Of a DNA stretch of 64,000 nucleotides, positions 24,044 to 35,332 are shown piece after piece. The notes under the pieces are model-generated. The model saw only the letters and a program-made list of their open reading frames with translations, was not told the DNA's origin and made no database searches. The DNA lies in contig JAOWBW010000036.1 of the NCBI GenBank assembly GCA_026119855.1, positions 1,364,001 to 1,428,000 of the forward strand. The letters run 5' to 3'. This DNA comes from Campanula takesimana. Lineage: Eukaryota; Streptophyta; Magnoliopsida; Asterales; Campanulaceae. A program made the position numbers and the translations under genes. Numbering within the stretch: position 1 is the stretch's first letter; the number at the start of each line of letters is the position of its first letter.

Positions 24044-25870
24044 TCACCAGTAATCTTTACATGAGCAAGTTCCATCTTCAAAATGGTGAAACCTATTCCT
24101 ATCCTTTACAGTAATCCTCCTTTCGTAGATGACGGAAATCAGTTTAGTGTATGTATGACAATCCTTGCACATTCTCAAGCTTCTAACTAGCTTAATTGGA
24201 GAACCCTTTGGTGTATGCAACAACGCAAACCCAATCGCCAGTTTCTGACAGTGTTTACTTACTCTGTCTCTCTTCTCTTCTTCATCGACATCTAACAAAA
24301 CTTGCTCCGTGTCAGGGGAATAGCCTTCGAATTTCAGCTGCCACTCCATTTGATAAAGCATGTCAGAAAGTCCTTTACAATGGGGTTCTGACATATCGTA
24401 CGAAACAAACTTATAGACCTTTCTCTTTACCTCGACTGAACAAAACCCGGGTGTCTGAATCAATCCTGTCTGAACCATTTTCATTCGGGTCGCAGCCACA
24501 TTTTTCCAACTCCTAGCTTTTGCATACATATTAGACAGTAAAACATAATCACCTGCGTTGTTATTTCTTGATTCCATCAGCTTTTTAGCTGCATTTTCAC
24601 CTAGCTCCACATTCAGATGAATCTTGCATGCGGTAAGTAGACTACGCCAAATCACGTCGTTTGCTTCCATGGGCATGGTTTTGACAAGCTCGAAAGCTTC
24701 TTTAAGCCTACCCGCTTGACCTAAAAGTTCTACCATACACCCGTAATGGTAAATAGTCGGTTCCATCTTATGTTCTAATCTCATCTTTTTGAAAAACTCG
24801 AGACCTTCTTTAACAAGTCCTGCATTCCCACAAGCTTTCAAGACACCTATAAAAACAACATCGTCCGGTTCAAACCCTTCTTCGAGCATTTCCGTGAATA
24901 CCCTTAAAGCCTCGAGACCATATCCATGTGCTGCAAGACCCGATATCACAACAGTATACGACAACTCGTTCTTCTCTCTCATCGAATCGAAAATCCATAA
25001 CCCTTTATCCAAAGATCCATTTTTCACATACATGTCTATCAAGGAAGTCTCTACTATGACATTTAGTCCAGTCAAGTTCCTGATCAAGTACCCATGTGTG
25101 CATTTCCCCATTCCAAGATCACCCAAATGTGTACATGAAGAAACAACATTTACCAATATACTCTCCTCAGCCCTCCACCAATTTTCCAAAGTCAAATCCC
25201 TAAACAAACTAAGGCATTCTTCCCACATACCCTTACTAGCATGAGCTGCAATTACTGCACTCCAAGAAGACACACTCCTACTATGTGCATCCATTTGCCC
25301 AAAAACAGCACAAGCTGCCTTGACATCCCCACACTTACCATACATATTAATCAAACTATTTTTCACAAACACCTCATCTGCAACCCCAAACTTGAATATA
25401 TGCCCATGAATCTGCATGCCCTCTTCAATTCTCGCTAATCGCGAACACGCCTTGAGAATAATCGGGTAAGTGAAACTATCAGGCTCAACACCCATCTCAA
25501 TCATCTGATCATACAAAAGAACAGCTTCCTCAAAATTCATATTATTGACATGCCCTCTAATCAAAGCATTGATTACAAACGAACTAGGGTATTCAATTTG
25601 TTCGAAAATCGACAAGGCGTAATCCATACTGCCCCAATTGGATAGAGCACAAGTTGTAACAAGATTGCTTGAGCAGAATGAGCTCCAAAACAGACCTGAT
25701 TTCATGATTAAGCAATGGGATTGCTTGAATTCCTCCATGTTGTAGCATTTCTTTAATTGGGAAACGCATTCTTGTTCTTTTAGCTTGAATTCATTCGATT
25801 CTGGGGTTCTGGAATGATCTTCTTGTGAAATGGAGAAATGGGTTTGGTGGAGGACTGTTGTCCTGACCAT
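24044..25870 (-). CDS. DYW-class pentatricopeptide repeat protein, At1g31920-like
   Basis: Uninterrupted 608-codon ORF without introns, as is usual for PPR genes. The N-terminus is followed by LKEQECVSQLKKCYNMEEF, then about ten PPR-type repeats (such as EPDSFTYPIILKACSRL, VFVKNSLINMYGKCGDV, EPDDVVFIGVLKACGNAG), then E and E+ regions from about residue 400, and a C-terminal DYW domain ending CSCKDYW. From memory it aligns along its full length with Arabidopsis At1g31920. The family acts in mitochondria or plastids, where PLS arrays bind RNA and DYW domains edit C to U. The zinc site has H540 and CxxC at 568-571, but the expected catalytic Glu of HxE is Gln (HCQ, 540-542; bases 24245-24253). 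This is the only clearly intact host gene in the window. Confidence 0.93.
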   Translation of the reverse strand: MVRTTVLHQTHFSISQEDHSRTPESNEFKLKEQECVSQLKKCYNMEEFKQSHCLIMKSGLFWSSFCSSNLVTTCALSNWGSMDYALSIFEQIEYPSSFVINALIRGHVNNMNFEEAVLLYDQMIEMGVEPDSFTYPIILKACSRLARIEEGMQIHGHIFKFGVADEVFVKNSLINMYGKCGDVKAACAVFGQMDAHSRSVSSWSAVIAAHASKGMWEECLSLFRDLTLENWWRAEESILVNVVSSCTHLGDLGMGKCTHGYLIRNLTGLNVIVETSLIDMYVKNGSLDKGLWIFDSMREKNELSYTVVISGLAAHGYGLEALRVFTEMLEEGFEPDDVVFIGVLKACGNAGLVKEGLEFFKKMRLEHKMEPTIYHYGCMVELLGQAGRLKEAFELVKTMPMEANDVIWRSLLTACKIHLNVELGENAAKKLMESRNNNAGDYVLLSNMYAKARSWKNVAATRMKMVQTGLIQTPGFCSVEVKRKVYKFVSYDMSEPHCKGLSDMLYQMEWQLKFEGYSPDTEQVLLDVDEEEKRDRVSKHCQKLAIGFALLHTPKGSPIKLVRSLRMCKDCHTYTKLISVIYERRITVKDRNRFHHFEDGTCSCKDYW

Positions 25871-26509
25871 TTTATGGTAATCTATACACCATTACTCATG
25901 AGAATGAAGCTCAGTATAGGTGAATGGGCAGGAATTTTTTGAGAATTTTCTTTTCTGTTTGGTGGTAATTTCTGAGGAGGGAAAAAGTTTGCTGCTTGGA
26001 AATTGGTTAATGGGTGAGTGGAAATCTGATCCATGAGTTTTAGGAGATGAAGTTTCAGCCAAAGAAAGACTGTCAGGTTATGGGACTTTTGGATTTTGGA
26101 TAGGATAATGGTTATTGAAATAGAGTGTCGTTGCTCACACCATAATAACAATAAAAACTTTGGTACGGTGATTATATTTTTAATTACTATAAGGTCTCAT
26201 AATAAATGTGAGAATCTTGAGAAAAAAAAAGTTTTTTTTTTTAATCCTCATGAAAAATGTGTTTGTAAAATGTGCGGTGATATTTTTGTGAATATGTGAA
26301 ACTTTTTAAAAAAACGTGTGGTGGCATTTTTATAAATAATCAAAATTTTTCAAAACCTCATGCTCTCTGTTCAAACTACAACTAACATTCTGAACACATG
26401 GACTAGCAGTCTATAACACATGGACTGATACTCTTCAACACACAGACTGAAACTCAAAAACATATGAATATGTACCAACAAAACAAAATGCGCTTGTCGT
26501 CTTTAACAC
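25871..26509 (-). promoter_or_regulatory. Upstream region of the PPR gene and host flank
   Basis: Host sequence between the PPR start codon and the transposon nest. It must carry the PPR promoter. It has a weak AT-rich core, an A/T run at 26221-26242, and several copies of 'ACACATGGACT'-type wording at 26395-26450. I see no clear TATA box or second gene. Confidence 0.4.
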
Positions 26510-26517
26510 TACAATTG

Positions 26518-26845
26518 GGGCTTAAATACGTTTACCCTCCTCAAGTATACACCGAATCCCACTTTGCACCTCAGTGCGAAATTTGTGTCTAAGTGGTACC
26601 CAATATTAAAATTATCTCACTTTGCCCCCTGGATCCTAACAAATGTTAGAAATTTTACGAAATTGATTATATGCATGTCACATGATGGGTATTTTCGTCA
26701 TTTTAACTCTCAATCTTCCTTTAATTTATTATTCCACTCCTCTAACTTATTATAAGCTTTAAAAAAATCACTATTTATTACATAAAAAATTATAATACTA
26801 ATAACAAATAAATAAAAGCAAACAAATGACTCATGTAAAAAATAC
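26518..26845. repeat. Left terminal inverted repeat of the Mutator-like element
   Basis: Pairs with 35333-35646 in inverted orientation. The outer about 250 bases align almost without gaps; the inner end is AT-rich and drifts. It ends just before the TA that precedes the Stowaway terminus. Confidence 0.85.
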
Positions 26846-27482
26846 TACTCCCTCCGTCTCAGAGTATATGTCCATCTTTCCTTTTTAGTCCGTCCCAGAG
26901 TATATGTTCACTTCCTTAAATGGCAAAAAATCATTACTATTCCTCCCACTCTGTCGCACCCCGTACCCGTGGTCCTACTTGGCCCCACGCTCGGGACACG
27001 CACGGAAGACGTCATAAAACATTTTAGGAAAAATTTTCGAAATGTACTTTCATAAAAGTTTCATATAACCAAACACATTTACTTGAAACTTGATTTCATA
27101 TCCACACAACAGACTTTCACAATCCAAATTACTTAGCCATAAGGCTTACACACTTTACTTACAAATTTACAACTCACCAACATGTTTCAAAAATAGGTGA
27201 TACAAGATGAAGTCACGGGTACACTACTCAAAAGGTTATACATTTACATAATGTAGCCTTTACATACCAAACTTACTTTCCCAAAATGTCTTACCCAAAA
27301 TCACCACCTCGACGTCCTCCCTTGTGCAGTGACCTATCCCCTGGGCTCTCCTTTATCTAAAACAGTAAACAAATAAGGGTGAGAATGAATCTCAGTAAGC
27401 TACTAAAATGCAACTACGTTACATGCTGAAATGATACTCGGAATTGAACAATGTCAATAAACATCTACATAGCACATAACAT

Positions 27483-27610
27483 GAGAGGCTCCCTATCGCC
27501 AACCGTCCCATACCGGTTGGAAATAACGACCAACTCATCATACCACACATAAGGCGGAAATAAACACTCATACGTGGATACTGAGCCAAGGTTCTCGAAT
27601 CAAACATATA
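27483..27610 (-). promoter_or_regulatory. Conserved hairpin block in Tekay-like LTRs
   Basis: About 50 bases around 27483-27530 are identical between elements D and G, although the rest of their LTRs is strongly diverged. Inside is a 7-bp stem, CCAACCG paired with CGGTTGG, with an 8-base loop (27499-27520). Further copies are at 34232-34253 (one stem base changed) and 58171-58192. Element identity is certain; a role in RNA structure or regulation is inference. Confidence 0.6.
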
Positions 27611-28194
27611 ACCATCTGAGAGGTATCAACTGAGCAGCACCAAAGGGCTGAAACCGGTTCATGAACCAAACAACAACAACAACAACAACAAGAGGGGGAA
27701 AATGACACATAGTCATAACCCAAACGGTGACTAAACTCACTCAACGGAGAGCTAGCCCAGACCCAATCTGTGGCCCAAGGAAGGGGGTTAAAAATGAAAA
27801 ACCAATGGTAGAAGCCTTACAATGAACTTGGCTCGTGTGCCATTATAATCCCTACCACTGCCCGACTTTACAACAAGTACCAGCTGGACTTCCAAACGAG
27901 CATAGTAATGAATACTTGCTTAAACAACAACCGGGGGCAATGATTCCAAAGTAGGGAATCAAGCCAAACACATCACAAGGATGAACCAATCCAACACACA
28001 TCAAAAGATGTTCAACAATACCCCATGTAACACTTATTCACATTCCATAATACATTTGTTCACAAATGAACCAATTTCAAACATTAGGGTGTTCCACAAC
28101 AACCCTCTAAAAACTCTAGGATATCACCTAAGACCTAGACCAAGATTGAACTTTAAATCACTTGAAATGGAACAACTCCATTTTTCAGCAACCC

Positions 28195-28302
28195 TGGGCG
28201 GTCGCCTAAACCAGCCTGTGCGGCCGCCCAAAACACTCTGCCCCAAGACAAAAACCTTCCAGATAAGTGTGCGGCCGCACGCCCTATTTGGGCGGCCGCC
28301 CA
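28195..28302. repeat. Cluster of GCGGCCGC-core palindromes in element D 3' LTR
   Basis: Four GC-rich palindromes lie in about 110 bases: GGGCGGTCGCC, GTGCGGCCGCCCA, GTGTGCGGCCGCACGC and TGGGCGGCCGCCCA. The surroundings are AT-rich. The 5' LTR of the same element lacks this stretch because of its internal deletion. Confidence 0.85.
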
Positions 28303-29088
28303 ACACACCCGCCAGGCCCAAAACTTACTAATTTTACTTCCTTCATTTCACCGTCCCAAAAGTACGAACCAGCATCTATCTTACCAAACATAATTCAACC
28401 AAACTGAGTTATACAACACAAATATGGCTTCTTTACACAACCAACATCAACTATCCAAATACTCCCTTTGTCCCAAAATTACAAGTATCACAAATATCAT
28501 TCAAATCACAAAATTAACAAGTACAAGTATCAAGTATAACATATATGACCATTTTAATATTTAAAGGGGAATTAGTAACTTACCTATTTCCGGAAAAAGT
28601 ATCGCTGAAATAAGTTTTGTTCGGGTAGAAATGACCTACTCAACGCCCTGATCATTTTTATATAATTAGATTTTAAAACGGATAAGTAAATAAAAAGAAT
28701 TAAATCGAAATAGGTTGAACTTACCTTTTTCTCCTAACCCTAGGAAAGTACGAGAGAAATGTTCTTCAGCATAATGAACACACAGAGAGAGATAGGCAAA
28801 CCTTTTATATTAAGAATTTTACCCACTTTTCTACTTTTGGTCACCCAAGTTTCATTTTCAACAATTAAGCCCCTTAACTTATATTTTCAATAAGGACCCT
28901 AAAGTTTCAACTTAATCATTTAACTCCCTTAACCATTATTACTACTAACTAAATAAATAACACAAATAATCAAGTAATATGTGCAAATCATAAAATATGA
29001 TGCAACACATAAAATGCACATATAATGTCAAATTAAAATCCCCAAAAATATAGAATAAATAGGGACGGGTTTTGGGGTCGTTACAATC

Positions 29089-29103
29089 ACTCCCCCTTAA
29101 AGA
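29089..29103 (-). other. Polypurine tract of element D
   Basis: On the minus strand CTTTAAGGGGGAGTG lies just inside the 3' LTR. It is the usual plus-strand primer of Tekay-like elements; element G has the same sequence at about 60560-60575. Confidence 0.85.
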
Positions 29104-29119
29104 AAATTCGTCCCGGATT

Positions 29120-30470
29120 TTAAGATAACTTACCAAACGAATCAAACAACCAAGGATATTTTCTCTTCATTTCATCTCGAAGCTCCCAAGTAGACTCTTC
29201 CACATTATGGTTCCTCCGCACAACTCTAACAAGAGGAATACTTTTAGTTCTCAATTGTTGAACTTTAGAGTCAATCACCTGAACTGGATGCTCCTCATAG
29301 GACATACTGGGTTCAATATCCTCAGGTATCTCAGATAACACATGAGATGGATCATACACATACTTTCGAAGCATCGAAACATGGAACACATTATGAATCT
29401 TGTCAAGAGAAGGAGGTAATGCAAGACGATAAGCTCGATCTCCAACTCTTCCCAAAATCTCAAAAGGTCCTACAATTCTCGGAGTAAGTTTACCTTTCTT
29501 CCCATATCTCTCAATTCCCACCTTTGGAGAAACTTTCATAAATACAAAGTCACCCTTTTCAAACTCAAGGTCTCGCCTCCGGTGATCAGCATAACTCTTC
29601 TGACGACTCTGAGCAATAGTCAATCGATCCCGAATAAGCTTAACCTTCTCAACTGAGTCATTAACCATATCAATACCCCAAATCTTTGCTTCCCCAACTT
29701 CATCCCAACAAATAGGTGAACGACATTTTCTTCCATACAATGCTTCATAAGGAGCCATCCCAATACTCGACTGAAAACTCTTATTATAAGCAAATTCTAC
29801 GAGAGGCAAATGAATATCCCAAGAATCTGCAAAATCAACTGAACAAGCTCTCAACATATCCTCAAGAATCTGAATGGTTTTTTCTGACTGACCATCTGTT
29901 TGAGGATGAAAAGCAGTACTAAATCTCAACTCTGAACCCAAGGCCTTCTGAAATGCTTGCCAAAACTGAGATGTGAATCTAGGATCCCGATCAGAAACAA
30001 TGCTAACTGGAACTCCATGCAACTTCACTATCTCATTAATATACAAAGTAGAAAGCCTTTCCATCGAATAGCCAATCTCAATAGGTAAGAAATGAGAAGA
30101 TTTTGTCAATCTGTCTACGACCACCCAAACTGCATCATGCCTTCTCCGAGTACGAGGTAACCCTGTCACAAAATTCATAGTAACATGTTCCCACTTCCAT
30201 TCCAGAATCTCTATTGGTTGAAGCAATCCCGCGAGTCTTTGATGTTCAGCTTTCACTTGTTGACAAGTCAAACACTTCGACACATAATCCACTATTTCCC
30301 GCTTCATGTTATTCCACCAAAAATTGCTTCAAATCTTGATACATTTTGGTACTCCCGGGATGAATAGTATACCTCGACTTATGGCCTTCCTCGAGAACTT
30401 GAAGTTTAATCCCATCAACATTAGGAACACATAATCTACATCTGAAAGTCAATACTCCTTCCGAACTGAG
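29120..30470 (-). pseudogene. Element D integrase with C-terminal chromodomain
   Basis: The open part (30307-29120) has the zinc-region end CLTCQQVKAEHQ, the integrase core (VSDRDPRFTSQFWQ; GQSEKTIQ) and a GPFEILGRVGDRAYRL segment. The chromodomain-like end is VIDSKVQQLRTKSIPLVRVV and ESTWELRDEMKRKYPWLF. The first catalytic Asp is Asn: TMNFVTGLP, codon at 30173-30175 (family: TMDF). In 30308-30470 the recognisable protein sits in another frame between two compensating one-base indels. Chromodomains target integration to heterochromatin. Confidence 0.9.
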
Positions 30471-31249
30471 AGAAAAGTCTTCAAATCTGCCATCTTTGTT
30501 TTTCCCACAACCTTCATTAACTCGGGGTCATCTTTCTGAGCATCCTTGATTTGTTGAATTAAGGTTGGCAATACTCTGATATTCGCAAATATAGCCCCAT
30601 GCCTCGATTTATAAGGACACCAGTCTCGAGGATCCTCCAACATCTTGCATTCCCGTACCATCAATGAAGCTACATAAGACTTCCGGCTAATAGCATCAGC
30701 TACCACATTCGCCTTGCTCGGATGATACGAAATAGTGCAATCATAATCCTTTAACAGCTCCATCCATCTTCGTTGTCTATTATTTAACTCTTTCTGGGAG
30801 AAAAGATACTTCAAACTCTGATGATCTGTGAAAATCTCAAACTTTGCTCCATATAGATAATGCTTCCATTTGTGTAACGCAAAAACAATAGCTACAAGCT
30901 CCATGTCATGGGTTGGATAATTCTGCTCACTAGGAGTTAACTTCCTTAAGGCATACGCAATTACCTTCCCACTTTGCATTAGAACACACCCGAAGCCTTC
31001 TTTTGAAGCATCACTATAAATTACCAATTCATCATCTCCATTAGGCAATACAAGAATAGGAGCGGTGGTCAACCTTTTCTTTAACTCTTCAAAACTAACT
31101 TGACATTTATCATCCCACACATATGGAACATTCTTTCGAGTCAACTGAGTCAATGGTGTAGCAATCTTAGAAAACCCTTCAATGAATCTTCTGTAGTACC
31201 CTGCTAACCCCAAAAAACTTCGAATTTCTGTAACTGATTCTGGCCTCTT
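30449..31249 (-). pseudogene. Element D RT C-terminal part and RNase H
   Basis: GLAGYYRRFIEGFSKIATPL opens the connection after RT. RNase H follows with DASKEGFGCVLMQ, then YPTHDMELVAIVFALHKWKH, then FTDHQSLKYLF. The end is RRWMELLKDYDCTISYHPSK and NVVADAISRK. It is in the same frame as the RT part upstream; only a TGA at 31247-31249, where the family has Trp, separates them. Confidence 0.9.
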
Positions 31250-32563
31250 TCAATTCACAATAGCTTCTATTTTTGATGGATCAACAGATATACCTTTATT
31301 AGAAACCACATGTCCCAGAAAAGAAACCTCATCGAGCCAAAAAGCACACTTACTGAATTTTGCAAACAACTGCTTCTCCCAAAGAATAGATAGAACCATT
31401 CGCAAGTGTTGCTCATGTTCTTCCCGAGACTTGGAATAAACCAGGATGTCATCAATAAACACAACCACAAAAGAATCAAGATAAGGCTTGAAAACCCGAT
31501 TCATCATATCCATGAAAACAGCTGGAGCGTTTGTTAACCCAAAAGGCATAACAAGAAACTCATAATGACCATACCTACTACGAAAAGCAGTCTTAGGAAT
31601 GTCTTCTGAGTGAATCTTTAACTGATGATACCCACTCCTCAAATCAAGCTTCGAAAAGACAACTGACCCTTGGAGTTGATCAAATAAATCATCAATGTGA
31701 GGCAAAGGATATTTGTTCTTTACAGTCACCTGATTCAGTTTTCTATAGTCGATGCATAGTCTCAAGGACCCATCTTTCTTCTTTACAAACAACACAGGAG
31801 CTCCCCAATGTGATACACTAGGTCGAATGAAACCCCTATCAAGCAACTCTTGCAGTTGAATTTTCAACTCCTTTAATTCAGCTAGAGCCATTCTGTAAGG
31901 TGATTCAGATATCGGGGTAGTATCTGGAAGTAAGTCAATACAAAACTCGATCTCCCTATCAGGAGGCATAGAATACTCAGTAGAGAACACATCAGGAAAC
32001 TCTTTCATAATATGCACATCTTCTACTTCAGGCAACTTTTTAGCAATATCAAGAACACTAGCCAAATACCCCGTACAACCACGATGCAACAACTTTCTAG
32101 CTTTCACATAAGAAATAATATGAATTCCCTTACCCAAAGGAACAGCCTCAAAAGTAAATTCAGGCACATCAGGAATAGAAAATGTAACCACCTTTTTATA
32201 ACAATCAACTGAAGCATGGTATTTACTCAACCAATCCATTCCCAAGATAATATCAAAATCTTGAAATGGCAAAACAACTAAATCGGCAAATAAAACATGC
32301 TCCCAAATATGCACATCACAGCCATGTAACACCTTATTAGTCACCAAATACTCCCCTATTGGAGTAGACACTTCTAACACATAAGGTAGAGATTCAGAAG
32401 AAACATGCAATCGAGAAGCAAAATGCATAGACACATAAGAATACAAAGAGCCAGGGTCTATAAGTGCTCGTGCCCTCAAACTAGACACAGAAATTATACA
32501 TCCCATCACATTAGAAGAAATTGAAGCCTGCTGTTGGTTGATAGTAAAAACACGACCTTGCAC
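31250..32563 (-). pseudogene. Element D protease and reverse transcriptase
   Basis: The protease has ALIDPGSLYSYVS near the start (DPG rather than DSG, a variant I recall in this lineage) and LGMDWLSKYHASVDC. RT follows: MPPDREIEFCIDLLP, GFIRPSVSHWGAPVLFVKKK, DLRSGYHQLKI, MPFGLTNAPAVFMDMMNRVF and the catalytic FIDDILVYS. All RT Asp residues are present. The frame is continuous with gag, interrupted only by nonsense codons. Confidence 0.92.
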
Positions 32564-32578
32564 CTTAGGCTTCCCTGA

Positions 32579-33575
32579 GGTATCCCTTTTCTGACCCTGA
32601 GACGATCATGCTCCACTCCCATATGGTACAATCCTTGATCTTGGACAATCCTTCTGAAAATGGCCAAGCTGACCACAATTCAAACACTTTCCTTGCTTCT
32701 TCCAACATCGCTCTTCAGTGTGCCTTTCCTTCTGACAGTAATTACATATTCTTCTACCTTGATTTCCTGGGGTGTTACCTTGATTCATGAGAATTGGTTG
32801 CCCTCTAAATTGTGATGGTATTCCCTGACCTCCTCGACTATCACCACGCTGTGGTTGAGGTCTTCCTTGCCTTCCTGTACTTGCCAATTCAACTTTCCTC
32901 TTATGCTCTTCTATATCATGCTCCACCTGATATGCTCTATCAACAGCATCTTGAAAGTCTTGCAATTTATGGGATACTAGTTGACTTCGAATCACAGTTC
33001 TCAAACCCTTTACAAATCTAGTTGCCTTCCTTTCCTCAGTTGCCACCAAGTGAGTACAGTACCTGGATAACTTCGTGAATTTGGATGTATACTAAGCCAC
33101 AGACATAGTATTCTGCTCCAAGTTAAGAAACTACATTTCCTTCTTATCTTGATCTACCCGAGGAATGAAATGTTCCTTGAACTTCCTCAGAAAATTATCC
33201 CAAGTATAGGGTACATGATTCTCATCCCAATTTGCTTTCAAAGCTTTCCATCAGTGCTCAGCAGCTCCACTCAGTTTATAGGTAGCAAACCTGACTTGTT
33301 CTTCATCAGTACATCTCAAGACATCAAATATTTTCTCCATCGACTCTATCCACCTCTCGACCTTTATTAACTCTGGTTCTCCTTCATAACCCATTGGTTT
33401 CATCTTCAGGAACTGTTCTAACCCATATCTTGGAGGTACTTGTTCTCCTCCTTGCCTCTGATCATTTAAAGTTTTCATTGCTGCCTCGAACATCCCTTGA
33501 AACATGATTCAGGCCTCTTCTCTGGCATCCCTTTGCCCTGAAGAACCAGCCTGATCTCCTTCAGTTTCACCCATT
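32579..33575 (-). pseudogene. Element D gag
   Basis: The start codon is at 33575, about 95 bases after the primer-binding site. The family domain is seen in PRYGLEQFLKMKP, then GEPELIKVERWIESMEKIFDV, then KFVKGLRTVIRSQL-like wording. Two zinc knuckles follow: CNYCQKERHTEERC and CLNCGQLGHFQKDC. The whole gag is one frame but has several nonsense codons (near 33508, 33251, and two between 33060 and 33140), including Trp-to-TGA changes. The gene would form the particle core. Confidence 0.88.
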
Positions 33576-33670
33576 TTCAATAAGTACCTGCATAAGACAC
33601 TCAACGTTACTCACTCTATACACAACTACCCTCCTAGGTCACTTAGTCATTCTAGACCATCTATAACCTA

Positions 33671-33682
33671 GCTCTGATACCA
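33671..33682 (-). other. Primer-binding site of element D
   Basis: Minus-strand TGGTATCAGAGC, two bases inside the right LTR. It is complementary to initiator tRNA-Met. Confidence 0.95.
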
Positions 33683-33684
33683 AC

Positions 33685-35018
33685 TGTCGCGCCCCGTACC
33701 CGTGGTCCTACTTGGCCCCACGCTCGGGACACGCACGGAAGACGTCATAAAACATTTTAGGAAAATTTTTCGAAATGTACTTTCATAAAAGTTTCATATA
33801 ACCAAACACATTTACTTGAAACTTGATTTCATATCCACACAACAGACTTTCACAATCCAAAGTACTTAGACATAAGGCTTACACACTTTACTTACAAATT
33901 TACAACTCACCAACATGTTTCACAAATAGGTGATACAAGATGAAGTCACGGGTACACTACCCAAAAGGTTATACATTTACATAATGTAGCCTTTACATAC
34001 CAAACTTACTTTCCCAAAATGTCTTACCCAAAATCACCACCTTGACGTCCTCCCTTGTGCAGTGACCTATCCCCTGGGCTCTCCTTTATCTAAAACAGTA
34101 AACAAATAAGGGTGAGAATGAATCTCAGTAAGCTACTAAAATGCAACTACGTTACATGCTGAAATGATACTCGGAATTGAACAATGTCAATAAACATCCA
34201 CATAGCACATAACATGAGAGGCTCCCTATCGCCAACCGTCCCATACCAGTTGGAAATAACGACCAACTCATCATACCACACATAAGGCAGAAATAAACAC
34301 TCATACGTGGATACTTAGCTAAGGTTCTCGAATCAAACATATAACCATCTGAGAGGTATCAACTGAGCAGCACCAAAGGGTTGAAACCGGTTCATGAACC
34401 AAACAACAACAACAACAACAACAAGAGGAGGAAAATGACACATAGTCATAACCCAAATGGTGACTAAACTCACTCAAATGAGAGGTAGCCCAGACCCAAT
34501 TCGTGGCCCAAGGAAGGGGGTTAAAATGGGAAACCAATGGTAGAAGCCTTACAATGAACTTGGCTCATGTGCCATTATAATCCCTACCACTGCCCGACTT
34601 TACAACAAGTACCAGCTGGACTTCCAAACGAGCATAGTAATGAATACTTGCCATTATAATCCCTACCACTGCCCGACTTTACAACAAGGAAATGTTCTTC
34701 AGCATAATGAACACAGAGGGAGAGATAGGCAAACCTTTTATATTAAGAATTTTACCCACTTTTCTACTTTTGGTCATCCAAGTTTTATTTTTAACAATTA
34801 ATCCATTTAACTTATATTTTCAACAAGGACTCTAAAGTTTCAACTTAATCATTTAACTCCCTTAACCATTATTACTACTAACTAAATAAATAACAAAAAT
34901 AATCAAGTAAGATGTGCAAATTATAAAATATGATGCAACACATAAAATGCACATATAATGTCAAATTAAAATCCCCAAAAATATAGAATAAATAGGGACG
35001 GGTTTTGGGGTCGTTACA
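33685..35018 (-). repeat. Element D 5' LTR (1334 bp, internally deleted with templated filler)
   Basis: It lacks the counterpart of 27919-28755 (837 bases). At the break, 38-39 bases (34650-34688) are an exact second copy of 34571-34609, which lies 41 bases upstream. The rest aligns closely with the 3' LTR. Confidence 0.95.
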
Positions 35019-35332
35019 CACTCATTCTCTCTCCTACTTATTTTTACACTCACAACACCAATCAACTTACTATTCTCTCTCACTCATCCTCTCTCCTACT
35101 TTACCTTTATACTCACTACACTTACATCACATCCACCATTTCTTAATCTCCGTGTAAATGGGAGGGTGGACATATACTCTGACATGGAGGGAGTAATTTT
35201 TACATTTGGATTTATAAATTATAGTCAGTGAGTTTTAGTTTGATATGATTTATTTTTTCATTTTCTTTTTCAGGTTTTACTATTTTTATACCTTTTATTT
35301 TACTAATATTTGAATATCTATATATAAAAAAA

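Larger units (their letters stand above)
26952..29085 (-). repeat. Element D 3' LTR (2134 bp)
   Basis: It is adjacent to the polypurine tract. It includes a CAA tandem run at 27669-27690, a conserved hairpin block (27483-27610) and a cluster of GCGGCCGC-core palindromes at 28195-28302. It is the full-length copy of the pair. Confidence 0.95.
26952..35018 (-). mobile_element. Element D: Tekay/Del-like Ty3/gypsy chromovirus with target duplication
   Basis: The flanks CACTC (26947-26951) and CACTC (35019-35023) are identical. Both LTRs begin TGTCGC on the plus strand and end GTCGTTACA. The primer-binding site and gag are on the right and the polypurine tract on the left, so the element reads on the minus strand. 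The coding order is gag, protease, RT, RNase H, integrase, chromodomain, as in chromoviruses of the Tekay/Del lineage. Gag-pol is nearly one open frame broken by several nonsense codons and one pair of compensating frameshifts. The right (5') LTR is 800 bases shorter than the left. Confidence 0.95.
26848..35193. mobile_element. Stowaway-type MITE, split by element D
   Basis: It begins CTCCCTCCGTCTCAGAGTAT at 26848, a canonical Stowaway (Tc1/mariner) terminus. The inverted partner ACTCTGACATGGAGGGAG ends at 35193. TA dinucleotides flank both ends (26846-26847 and 35194-35195). Joining the two halves and removing one copy of CACTC gives about 274 bases, a normal Stowaway size. The left half also holds a second internal copy of 'GTCCCAGAGTATATGTTCA'. 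Nothing is coded. Confidence 0.9.

Noticed and set aside
25882..26151. A possible small gene upstream of the PPR start
   Set aside because: Composition and wording are random-like; it lies in the expected promoter and leader of the PPR gene.
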